A stretch of 64,000 bases of DNA from the NCBI RefSeq assembly GCF_004193775.1, contig NC_041019.1:30860034-30924033 (forward strand). Direction: 5' to 3'. Shown one piece after another: positions 11,274-20,780 of the stretch. Both the position numbers and the translations under genes were made by a program. Source of the DNA: Glycine soja (lineage: Eukaryota; Streptophyta; Magnoliopsida; Fabales; Fabaceae). How positions within the stretch are numbered: position 1 is the stretch's first letter; every line of letters begins with the position of its first letter. Below the pieces are notes generated by a model that ran no database searches, was not told where the DNA came from, and saw only the letters and a list, made by a program, of their open reading frames with translations.

Positions 11274-12099
11274 CATGATGATGCAATGACTCATGCAAAA
11301 TGTGATGCTGGAATATGATAATGGAAAAATGTAGGAATGATATGTTCATTATGATGCCATGAAGAGATGCTTATGTGATGCATAATATGAATTCATTTAC
11401 GGACATGAGGGCCCGAAAAATTATCTCTTCTTACTTGCGCATTTGGGGGTGCAGTGCCCCATGTGTGCAGTTTAAGAAGGTGATATGGATTTTCTGGCTT
11501 CCCATGACAAAAGACGAGACCAACATACAACGCGTGCGTGGCGACATGATGTAGACGCGCAAAAAGCATAACACGGGGATGCACAGAGTACGACAATATC
11601 CATAAATAATTACAAGCAAAGGCGTACATGACATTTAGGACTACATGCATGGTAGTGTTTAAAACGGCACGTAGCGTGTTTGCTCCGTACCCCTATTTTA
11701 GGGACCTACAGGATAGTATCTAGGGGTCTCTAATAACTACTCCCAACGATCCATATCTCACATGGCTGTTTTCTAGAGGTATCATCACTCAAGATAATAA
11801 TATTGCGGCGGTATGGAATACCAGCGACAACACATTATAAAGAGAGAAAGCTCTAGACGAGGTTTCACTATTATCAAGCAAGTTGGAGACCTAGCATGAC
11901 CATAGATTCACCTCCACTCCTTAGATTTCTATGAACCCGGGTATAGGGCCCCTTTTTTACTCAAACCCGTGGGTGCTTAGAATGCAGTGTAAAAATGTGG
12001 AAAAGATAGCATTTATTATATTTACATAGTTCAAAAAAATGCACACACAAAGTTTCACAATTCCACAATTTCCTAAAATAGGCCTAACTCACAAAAACA
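11274..12099 (-). mobile_element. 5' leader of copy D (minus strand)
   Basis: This non-coding sequence matches the leader of copy C (26345-27034), for example the shared TCACATGGCTGTTTTCTAGA and AAGATAATAATATTG blocks. It lies between the PBS at 12100 and the point where copy A is inserted at 11273/11274. The downstream body of copy D would lie to the left of copy A, outside the window. Confidence 0.8.
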
Positions 12100-12118
12100 G
12101 TCCCCAGTGGAGTCGCCA
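12100..12118 (-). promoter_or_regulatory. Primer-binding site of copy D
   Basis: On the minus strand, TGGCGACTCCACTGGGGAC starts two bases after the LTR end GCGACA. It starts with TGG as a tRNA-complementary PBS should. The tRNA was not identified. Copy C has the same site with one change. Confidence 0.7.
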
Positions 12119-12120
12119 AC

Positions 12121-12527
12121 TGTCGCAACATGCCCTTTTGCGGGTGAGCGAGGCGAGGCTCACGGGTGCGCTTTCCAAAGGAGGAAAGATGCGCGGAGTC
12201 ACCACCAACGTTTATTTGTGGAAAACGTCGGAAAAACTGAAGGAAACCGGTCGAAAAGAAAATTCCAAGTTCGGGAGTTGTATTTATGCTTGAGGAAGGT
12301 ATTAGCACCTCTCACGTTTGTCTCAAAGGACAACAGCCTTATTTTTTTGAATTGTGGAAATTGTGTTACCTTAACTTTTATTTCTTTTTATTTTTTGAGG
12401 TCGACAAAAGCGGGGCTCTTGCTCCTACGTACCCTCCATCGAAGAGGAAATCAGACCTACGTAGTTCTTTTTTAAGGGTGAATCAAACGATTCTTTTTAC
12501 TTGGAAAGTGATCATTTTAAGGCGTTA
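12121..12527 (-). mobile_element. 5' LTR fragment of copy D
   Basis: This is the last ~407 bp of a minus-strand LTR, ending in GTTGCGACA (TGTCGCAAC on the plus strand). It aligns with 27056-27465 and carries the TACGTAGG module at 12424-12464. It is cut off at 12527, where an unrelated sequence beginning TGTGGCGTCCC takes over. Confidence 0.85.
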
Positions 12528-13113
12528 GATGTGGCGTCCCTAAATAATGACTGGTTTAATAGTAATGATTTAAATAACAAAAACCATGGGAATTTTTTTT
12601 CTTTTCTTTTTCTTTTTCGTTTCTTTCTCTTTTTCACAGTAATTAAGTTCAGAAGGAAAATCATCACTATAGAGTCCTGAATGGCCAGTTCACAACTCTA
12701 TTCGGAGTCATTTCTTTCTGATCACACATAACCTCTAAAATATTTTGCTCTTTCAAAAAAATAAAAGTGTACCAGCCATCATTTTAGGTCGTCACGTGTA
12801 AAATAATAAAATAAAATACGGTTGGTAAACTCTCTTGCAAATAAAGTTTGTTAACACATTCTTTTCAAATAACAAGATTAAACATTAGTACATTCATCAT
12901 CTAAAGCTGTCCAAAACATGGGAGTTTTGCAAAATACATAGTGACATCCAGAGCAAAGGTATCCACTGTGGTGGCTTCAGCCACATGTATACATTCATCA
13001 AATTCCTATACAATAGGTCTACCCATACAAAAACCAAAAGAGTAAACCTAACTGTATGTACTAGATACACCCACCCCCAAAAAGTATATAAACCTAGTCT
13101 AAGGAGTCGTCTG

Positions 13114-13383
13114 CTATGATGAAGAACCTCCACTAGTCGCTATCCCCTCAGGACCGCTCTCCTCTGTAGAGTCTGCCTCAGATGCCGACATGACGTCCTC
13201 GGGAGAATCCACCTCAGGGAGTGGGTCCTCATCACCCTCTGGAAAGTCAAGAGCATCAACAGCAGGCTCAGGAGGTAGCTCCTCTAGGTCCTCTTCAGGG
13301 TTTTCCTCTGATGACGTCACCTCTATCACTTGGACTGGCTCCACTAGTCGATATGGAGTAGGTGTAGGTAATATCAACTCCAC
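13114..13383 (-). CDS. Acidic ORF of unknown function
   Basis: The 89-codon frame is rich in Glu, Asp, Pro and Ser (SSEENPEEDLEELPPEP, EGDEDPLPEVDSPEDV) and ends in GGSSS. It resembles the acidic C-terminal tails of retroelement accessory ORFs such as the ORF3 tail here. No domain was recognised, and it may be only the end of a larger broken ORF. Confidence 0.3.
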   Translation of the reverse strand: MELILPTPTPYRLVEPVQVIEVTSSEENPEEDLEELPPEPAVDALDFPEGDEDPLPEVDSPEDVMSASEADSTEESGPEGIATSGGSSS

Positions 13384-13674
13384 AGTGCACTAGAGCGTGC
13401 GTGCTGGTTCCTCTGGATGTACCAATGAAGTAGCCGTGAATCGAATCGTGCCCCGGAATCGGCACCTTGCATTGCCTTCGAGGGTCTCCCAAACTCCCTC
13501 TAGGCACTCCATCTCCACTCGGTCATGGATTAATTGCGCTGCCATCGCGATCTACAAGAAATAAAAGAAAGGGGCTAGACTCTTTCACGAGAAATCTAAC
13601 TATGGTAGCAACACAATGCGTCCCATAACCACTACATGCAATTAAAAGGTGTGCCTCAAGGCTTTTCTTCTCTG

Positions 13675-14068
13675 GTAATTGATTACACAACATTGGTAAT
13701 CGATTACCAGAGGCCCAACTCGAGTTACACAGCTTCAGAACATGAAAACCTGCAATATGCATTGTGTAATCGATTACACATAACTGGTAATCGATTACCA
13801 GTGACCCGTTGCTCTGTGTAATCAATTACACAGTATTGGTAATCGATTACCAGAGGCCTCCTCAACATACTGTCTCTATTTCTAAGCCTGGTAATCGATT
13901 ACACCCCTTGGTAATCGATTACCAGAAGCCCTCTCAACTTCCTGATCCCATTTTTAGGCCTGGTAATCGATTACACACCCTTGGTAATCGATTACCAGAG
14001 ACCATCTTAACTTCCTGTCTTCATTTTTAAGCCTTGTAATCGATTGCACACCCTTGGTAATCGATTAC
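13675..14068. repeat. Array of paired GTAATCGATTAC palindromes
   Basis: Six pairs of near-perfect 12-bp palindromes start at 13675/13696, 13766/13787, 13818/13839, 13891/13911, 13963/13984 and 14036/14057. The start-to-start distance is 21 bp in five pairs and 20 bp in one. The second member is usually extended to GGTAATCGATTACCAG. Confidence 0.95.
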
Positions 14069-15054
14069 CAGAAGCCATATTCCAGATATCACTCAAAATC
14101 CATAGCTGGCTAGCCACCACACAAGCCTCCTTGCTTTGTGGTCTTTGTTTTTTTATCGGTTGACTGCCAGAGCTCGCCCGTTTAGGTACATCACAGGTTC
14201 TCACTGACTGACTATGCCCGGGTTGGGTCGGGATTGGTCAAGCTTGGTTTTGGGCAATAGCACCCCACCTGACGTCCCCAAGGTCTCCTGACCCCCGCGA
14301 CATATCTCTAGGTACCACTCTGTGGTCAACGAATAAAAGTAGGAAGACTGACTCTTCCACACTTTCTCACTTCAAGCTTGTAGGATTATGGGGTACCCGT
14401 CATATGTGGTACTAGGTGGCGATCGGGCGATGGTGCAAGTCGACTCTCCACATCCACAAATCACACATAAATCCACCATCCCCAGTTGCCCACCTTCAAC
14501 TAAGCTCACGTACTCCCACGTAGCCCTTATCCTCGTTCCTCTCAACATCGGATCCCCATCAAACCCTCCAAGCTTCCACAACATCCAAGAAATTCAACAT
14601 CCAAACATCATGAACTATCCAAAACCAAGAAAACAGAGCAGAGGCAGAAAACTCTGCCCAAAACACATACCAATACCACAACTTTCCTTACTCAAATACC
14701 CCAGTATCATTCTCTTCGTTCCAATTCGTTCACCGTTGGATCGACTCGAAAATTTTACTGGAGGTCCCTAGTACATAAGTCTACATTTTGACTGTTGGGA
14801 TCTGCTAGAAAACGTCCAGAACCCAATATGTACAACCCTTTCCACAACCAGCTATGCATAAGCATTTTCTGCACAAGCACAAAATTCTGCTGCACATTTC
14901 AACAGCAAAATTCTGCATAATAGTGCAGATTTTCGAAATTCTTAGAGAAACAATATACTTGTGCCAAGGGTAATCTTCCTTGTGACCGAAAATGAAGGGC
15001 AGGATGTCAACATTTAGCTTTAAAATGAACATGCGGGGGAAACATCGGGCTAAG

Positions 15055-16725
15055 CTGAAAATAAATCACTCACAGTGTATAAAACTCACACAGGCAAGTG
15101 TTTTATCCTATTCCCAAACCATAATTGCACCATGACTTTATTTTGCACACGATTTCCTATCGAATCAAAGATCAAACGTACGATCACGGACCAATAGGAT
15201 TTTCTCGAGGGTAGTGTTTTTGGAGAGGAAGTTGTGTGTTTCGGTCTTTTCTTCTTTGTTCATGTGGGGTGGGATATCGCCAGTCGAGAATGACTTTGAA
15301 TGGCAATTCGAAAGGAAGAGACACCAAAAATGGGTTTTCCTTTGCCGACAGTCATTTATCTTGCCGAGAATTTATCTGGTCTGAATATTTTCCATTCCCT
15401 TTCTTTCATTGATCCAGAATTATTCTGTTTGCCTCCGCTCTTTTCCATTTTCACTTCCCTTCGACCATCGACCGGGAATCCTTCCTTTTTTTTTCTTTTC
15501 TTTATTTTCATCCTTTTCTTTTTCTTTCTTTCCATTTCTTCCTTTTCTTTCTTTTCACTTCTCCTTCCCCATCCCTTTCTTTGGGCAATCGGGTTTTAGC
15601 ATTCTATTCACTCTCCCTTGAGGAGATTCGCTGTCCTTTGCTTCGGGGAAGGAATGAGGATTCTTTTTTATTGGCCAAGGTTCAAAAAGGTCCAAGGTTG
15701 TGTTTCAATGGGGTCTTTTATCGTGGGAACCCAATCTTGATATCTGGGGCGAAACAAATTTGGGTGTCAAGGTGTCGGTCTCGGGCCGACCTCCCATATC
15801 ACTCCATAAGGCACGCGTGATAATGATGATTTGAAAACAACGTTCAAAATTAGTCATGGCTACAGCCAGGTGGGCACTCAAGCATCCCGTTTATGGCATT
15901 GTGATACTACGGTTGGGAATTTACACAAACAGACCCAACGTTTCCAAGTTATGTTCTTTCATCAGTTCAATGAATTCATCCATTCCTATCTTGGTTTATT
16001 CCGGAAAATAAACTCTTAGCATCAATCCCTTGTTTCCAGAAGATACGTTTTCTCTTTACGAATGATTTATACCTCTTAACTATAACATGTCGACCTTCGC
16101 GGTTTTTCTTTCTTTTTCCTTTTTGTTTCATCTTTATATATTCACAAAATTATACACCTGTGGTCCTTTATGAAGAAATTTTCTTTTGTATATCTACACT
16201 CTTATACATGACAAACGTTTTCTGTATACGCATTGGAACTCTCTCTCTTTACGTCACATGATCAAACCCTATTTACATTCAAAGATCTTTTTCGTTTTTC
16301 TCCAACGCACACCTATGGTTCATACAAAAGTTTCTTTATATACACTCGTTGTTCACACACACAAGAATTTCTCTACACGTATTTTTTATAAAAACCCTTC
16401 TATGCACATTTTCCTTTTTCTTTATATACACAGACATTTTATTCACTACACTTCTCTCTTTTTTATCATGATTTTGGTTCATTTTATTTTTAGGACGACG
16501 TTCCTAAATAAAAAATTCTGCGCGATTCCGGAATTTCTACAAACACTATTGACAACAACGAAACAAGTACTGACATAACAACTCAAAAGATATGTATGTA
16601 CAAAACAAAAGTCAATCAACACGAAACAAACGTTAGTCCCTTAGTCAAACAAAAATAAGATGATATGTAACAGAAAAAAATGGAAACAAAAAAACAAAAG
16701 AAATACGGATCAAGGGATCTCCCAA
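15055..16725 (-). other. 3' untranslated region of copy C
   Basis: No coding sequence is seen. Around 15060-15200 it aligns on the minus strand with 7420-7550 of copy A, and at 15480-15570 it has the corresponding purine-rich tract (pyrimidine-rich on the plus strand). The satellite arrays, polypurine tract and 3' LTR expected further left are missing, replaced by the 12530-15050 block. Confidence 0.65.
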
Positions 16726-17958
16726 TCATGTGGCTCCGCTCCCTCCTAAGAAATCAAGTAAATCGGTCATCTCCTCGTCCTCGCGGGCCTCATCTGCCTC
16801 GTCGGGAGCCTCTGCTGGTGCCTCCAGCCAATCTCTGGGCCAAGCAACCTCTGCCATGAACTGATCCGGAGTAGGGCATGGAAAAGAAGTAAAACCCTGG
16901 CTCTGCAGGCTGAGGCTCAACTGGTAAAGACAATCATGGGTTTGTACATGCGCCCGGTGGTTGGCCGCCTGCTGGCGAACCAAATGCCGCAAATACTGCT
17001 CCGTATCAAATGATCCAGCTCGGCCAGCCTGATGAGGTGGCGGCACGTCTGCGGCCTGCGGAGCATCCCCCTGGGCCTGTCTCTGCGTGCAATACTTCTT
17101 AATAAAAGCTCGGGTGATGGGCGGCCGAATCACCTTGCTAGGTGCGACAGGGACTCCGAATGACTGGCAGAGTCCTGTGATCAAAGCGGGAAATCCCAGG
17201 GCCCTGTTGGACTTATCCGGGTCCAGAGGGTGCCTGGTAGGCGCCATACCTGCAAATAGATAGATGGCATCAGCGATTAACTGAGCCACGTGAATGCTCA
17301 TCCATGTCAGGATGGCGTACACCAGCTGACACTTCGGCAGGGGGAGGTCGGAATTATGATCGCTGGGCTAGATGTTGCTGAGCAGCAGAGTCATCCAGAT
17401 CTGGGTCAGGGTGGTCATGTTGGTGCGCATGATCCGCACTCGTCTCCCAATAGCAGTCCGGGCAAAATTCTGCCCCAGTATACACAGTAGCTGGGCGATG
17501 GCCTCCTCATCAAATCCATCAACCTGGTTCCTCCTCTGGCCATACTCGCACTCCTGGCCCTCCTCTAGCACTAAAGGATATCCCAGGAACTGGCTGAGAG
17601 CATCCGCATCGACTGGGATCCACTGACCCCTCACCCAAGATCGCATATCTCGTACACCCTCCACTGTAGGCGAAGCATTGGCATAAAACTCGAGGACTAT
17701 GTCTGGGTCGAACTTGGCCATGGGGGTAACCAGCGATGCCCACCGCCGACAAACTATCTCCTCCTGGAAGTCGGTATACTCGTCGTCCCTGAGCTGGACG
17801 CGTCGCTCCCGGAGAAATGACCATCCCTTGATGGCCTCGAAGCGCTGCTGGTGCTCAGCGCTCCTAAAATGGTGGCTGTCATATTCAGGAGCAGAACTGG
17901 TTCCTTCAGTCGCTTTATCCTTCCTGGATCTCTTTGAGGCAAGCTTCCCTGGGGCCAT
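16726..17958 (-). pseudogene. ORF3, putative plant transposon protein, copy C
   Basis: This 411-codon frame is collinear with ORF3 of copy A: basic N-terminus (MAPGKLASKRSRKDK), central Transposase_32-like block, Pro/Gln linker and acidic tail ending LDFLGGSGAT. A single in-frame TAG at 17368-17370 interrupts it after TLLLSNI. Otherwise the reading frame is intact, which suggests recent coding constraint. It lies downstream of integrase and has a putative 1036-bp intron just before its ATG. Function is unknown. An envelope-like or accessory role is only a guess from its position. Confidence 0.78.
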
Positions 17959-17961
17959 TTC

Positions 17962-18997
17962 CTGCGAAAGCCAACATTTGGAAGTTAGTTTTACAAGACA
18001 ATGCTTATCTTAACGCAAAAAAAATGTCATGCTAATCCCTCTGATTTTAGAACGAACTCATATAATCTATTCATGCACACGCGTATGTGTGGAATATCCT
18101 ACTATTTATATCAACATAGAGGGACATCCAACACATTCTAATTGTCATACACATATATGCATTTGAAAAGAACATACATTCTCACGCCCAAGGTATTGCG
18201 TCAAAGTTCACACTTAATTATATCCTAAACATTTACTATTACAAACTACCTACACACATTTGAAATATATATCATACAAAATTTATTGTTTCTCTCACAT
18301 TTATTTATATGCATATTGGAAAGCTAATTACATCCTGCACACACTTGCATTCAAAAGAGAATTCCATGCTATCATACATCCATTTAGGAAAATAATCATT
18401 CACACTTGGCAAGGAATTTCATGCCCCTTATATTTACACATATATCTACATACCATTGAAAAGCATTTCCCACGTTACCTAGGTGTAAAGTATCAATCAT
18501 GGGGCAGAACAAATTTGAGTAAAAACTCTCGCAAGCAAGTCCCAATTTTCATGCTTTTCTAAAACCAAATTTTGGATTCCTAGCCATGAGTATGTCTTCT
18601 CGCATTGAAGCTAAAAAGTTTGGGTTCCAAAGCTTGAAATTGCATTTGGGTACCTATTTTGAATCTCCTATGCTGTCTCTACACACATAAAACAGTCCCA
18701 CCATCCCAATTTTGCAAAACCATATTCATATATCATTGGGGCATTTCACCGAGCACTTCGTGGGCGCACGTTTGGACATAAATTGCAAGAGAATGGGGGC
18801 AATGTGGCATGCCCCATTGCTTCAGAATACAACATAGGCCTAAGGCCTTCTCATTCAAATCCTCAACTCAAGAAATCAAGCATAAAAACAATCCAAAACT
18901 GCCCCACAAATATAAGCACGTTCTCACAATTTAAAGCACCAAAAGATGAAGAAAATACTCCAATGGGAAGCAAAAAACTCAAGGATTGAATACTTAC
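17962..18997 (-). other. Candidate intron upstream of ORF3, copy C
   Basis: On the minus strand a GTAAGT donor follows CCAACAA at 18997, and the segment ends in TTTCGCAG at 17962, three bases before the ATG. Both edges are conserved with copy A while the interior has diverged in sequence and length (1036 against 1220 bp). Confidence 0.6.
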
Positions 18998-19885
18998 TTG
19001 TTGGAGTGAGTAGAAACACCAAAAATGAAAGCAAAATGCAACCAAAAGTGGCTTAGGGGAGCAAAAACCGCAAGCCTTCGTGAGTTCTCTCTTCTGAATG
19101 AGGGCGGGGGGGGGGGGAGTTTTTGGATACAAAAATGTTCCCCTCCCTCGTTTTTATATTTTGAATGCAGGGGTTGCTCGCCCAGGCGAGCTAACCTGCC
19201 AAATGTTTTTTTTAAGGATACATTAACCATGCCTTCCCCCCCTCTTATGGGTTAGCGTTTTGCCTACTTGAACCTACTTAAGTTAGAATTAGGCGTCGAT
19301 TACTTATTTAAAAACAAACAATAGTAGTAAAATACTGCGAATTCAAAGGATACTGGGCTGCCTTGCAGCGACGTTCTCCGCTGGCCCAGCGCCAGGAAGG
19401 GGTGACGATTGGTCAGTCGTGACCCTATCCTCCATTTTCCTCCATCCCTAAGTACCTGCAAGTAAGAGACAAGCAATATGCGGCCAATCGTGACCGGTCA
19501 TCGTCTTACCTTGGTTGATTTCTGCCATTGACTTGTCTTGACTTCTGACCGTGGCCTGAGACGATTCTGCTCCTTGGTATCACAAGATATGCATGTGCAT
19601 GTGCATGTATGAATGCTTCTAATGCGATGATTTTTTAGTGAAGGCTAGTTAGATTCAACTTTAAATAAGCGTTTGGGGCACCCCATAAACCGAGCGAAGA
19701 GGGCTCAGGTTATAACAAATTAAAACACAAGGTTTGAAACCAAAGGGAGAGTTGAAACCTCGCCCATCTTTTCTTTTCAAAGAAACGAGACAAATACAGT
19801 GAATGGGAATCCCTAGAGGAAACCAAGAAGAACGAGAAAAACTCAGAAATAAAACATGCAACGGTCCTCTCGATTGCCCCAGACT
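18998..19885 (-). other. Spacer between pol and ORF3, copy C
   Basis: This non-coding segment is alignable with 2925-3676 of copy A. It contains a short G-run at 19106-19119 and a CATGTG repeat near 19590. No independent gene was seen. Confidence 0.5.
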
Positions 19886-20764
19886 TCAAGCGTAATATCG
19901 TTTAACTCCATCGTAGTTCACGGGCGAGGGAAACTCTTCGCCATCCATGTGGGTGAGTATCAGAGCACCCCCAGAAAAAGCTCTTTTCACCACGAAAGGT
20001 CCTTCATAATTCGGGGTCCACTTGCCTCGATTATCCTTAACAGCGTGGGACATCTTCTTCAGCACGAGGTCCCCCTCGTTGAACTTGCGCGGGCGTACCT
20101 TCTTGTCGAATGCTTTCTTTATCCTTCGTTGATACAGACGCCCATGGCTCATGGCTGCCAAACGCTTACCTTCAATAAGGTTAAGTTGGTCGTAGCGTGC
20201 TTGAGCCCATTCTGACTCTTCTAGGCCTGATTCCGCTATTATCCTCTGAGAAGGAACCTCCACCTCAAATGGGAGTACTGCTTCCATCCCATAAACCAAA
20301 GAATACAGCGTTGCCCCAGTAGAAGTTCGTACCGAGGTTCTATATCCGTGCAGGGCGAAAGGCAACATCTCATGCCAATCTTTGTATGACACTGTCATCT
20401 TCTGAACAATCTTCTTAATATTTTTATTCGCAGCCTCTACAACCCCATTCATCTTCGGCCGATAAGGGGTGGAGTTATGATGCTGGATCTTGAAATCCTC
20501 GCACATTTCGTGCATCATCTTGTTGTTCAGATTGGTGCCATTGTCAGTAATGATCTTCCTGGGGAGTCCGTATTGACAAATCAGCTCCTTCTTTATGAAT
20601 CTGACTACCACAGTTCTCGTGACATTAGTATAAGAAGCCGCTTCGACCCACTTGGTGAAGTAATCTATCGCCACAAGAATGAAGCAGTGACCATTCGACG
20701 CTTTAGGTTCGATGGCCCCAATGACATCTATTCCCCACATGGAAAAAGGCCAAGGAGCGGACAT
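19886..20764 (-). CDS. Integrase, copy C (N-terminally truncated)
   Basis: This open frame of 292 residues is a Ty3/gypsy integrase, which would insert element DNA into chromosomes. It holds the whole DDE core: Asp in GIDVIG, Asp in TDNGTNLNN and Glu in GVVEAANK. The C-terminal module with WTPNYEGPFVVKRAF and the polyprotein end RYYA follow. The HHCC zinc finger is missing because of the deletion at about 20781. The natural protein would be cut from a polyprotein, so the first Met is not a true start. The frame is out of phase with the gag-protease ORF upstream. Confidence 0.85.
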   Translation of the reverse strand: MSAPWPFSMWGIDVIGAIEPKASNGHCFILVAIDYFTKWVEAASYTNVTRTVVVRFIKKELICQYGLPRKIITDNGTNLNNKMMHEMCEDFKIQHHNSTPYRPKMNGVVEAANKNIKKIVQKMTVSYKDWHEMLPFALHGYRTSVRTSTGATLYSLVYGMEAVLPFEVEVPSQRIIAESGLEESEWAQARYDQLNLIEGKRLAAMSHGRLYQRRIKKAFDKKVRPRKFNEGDLVLKKMSHAVKDNRGKWTPNYEGPFVVKRAFSGGALILTHMDGEEFPSPVNYDGVKRYYA

Positions 20765-20780
20765 AATGTTCAGAGGATGT

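Larger units (their letters stand above)
12530..15050 (-). mobile_element. Unclassified retroelement 3' fragment with paired palindromes
   Basis: A boundary at 12530 (TGTGGCGTCCC, reading ...GGACGCCACA on the minus strand) looks like an LTR end. A minus-strand TATATA-type box near 13085 fits a promoter reading towards it. The block holds an acidic ORF, a palindrome array and some 900 bp of unassigned sequence. It separates LTR sequence of copy D from the 3' UTR of copy C. I could not find its right-hand terminus or a target duplication, so the right limit is approximate. Confidence 0.5.

Noticed and set aside
12098..12120. tRNA gene near the PBS
   Set aside because: Only an 18-19 base match to a tRNA 3' end is expected for a PBS. 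No cloverleaf can be drawn from the flanks.
14388..14771. 127-codon plus-strand ORF, basic
   Set aside because: No recognisable domain, codon use looks random, and it sits in an element fragment that reads on the minus strand.
15300..15621. Plus-strand ORFs rich in Phe and Ser
   Set aside because: Pyrimidine-rich complement of the purine tract in the 3' UTR of copy C.
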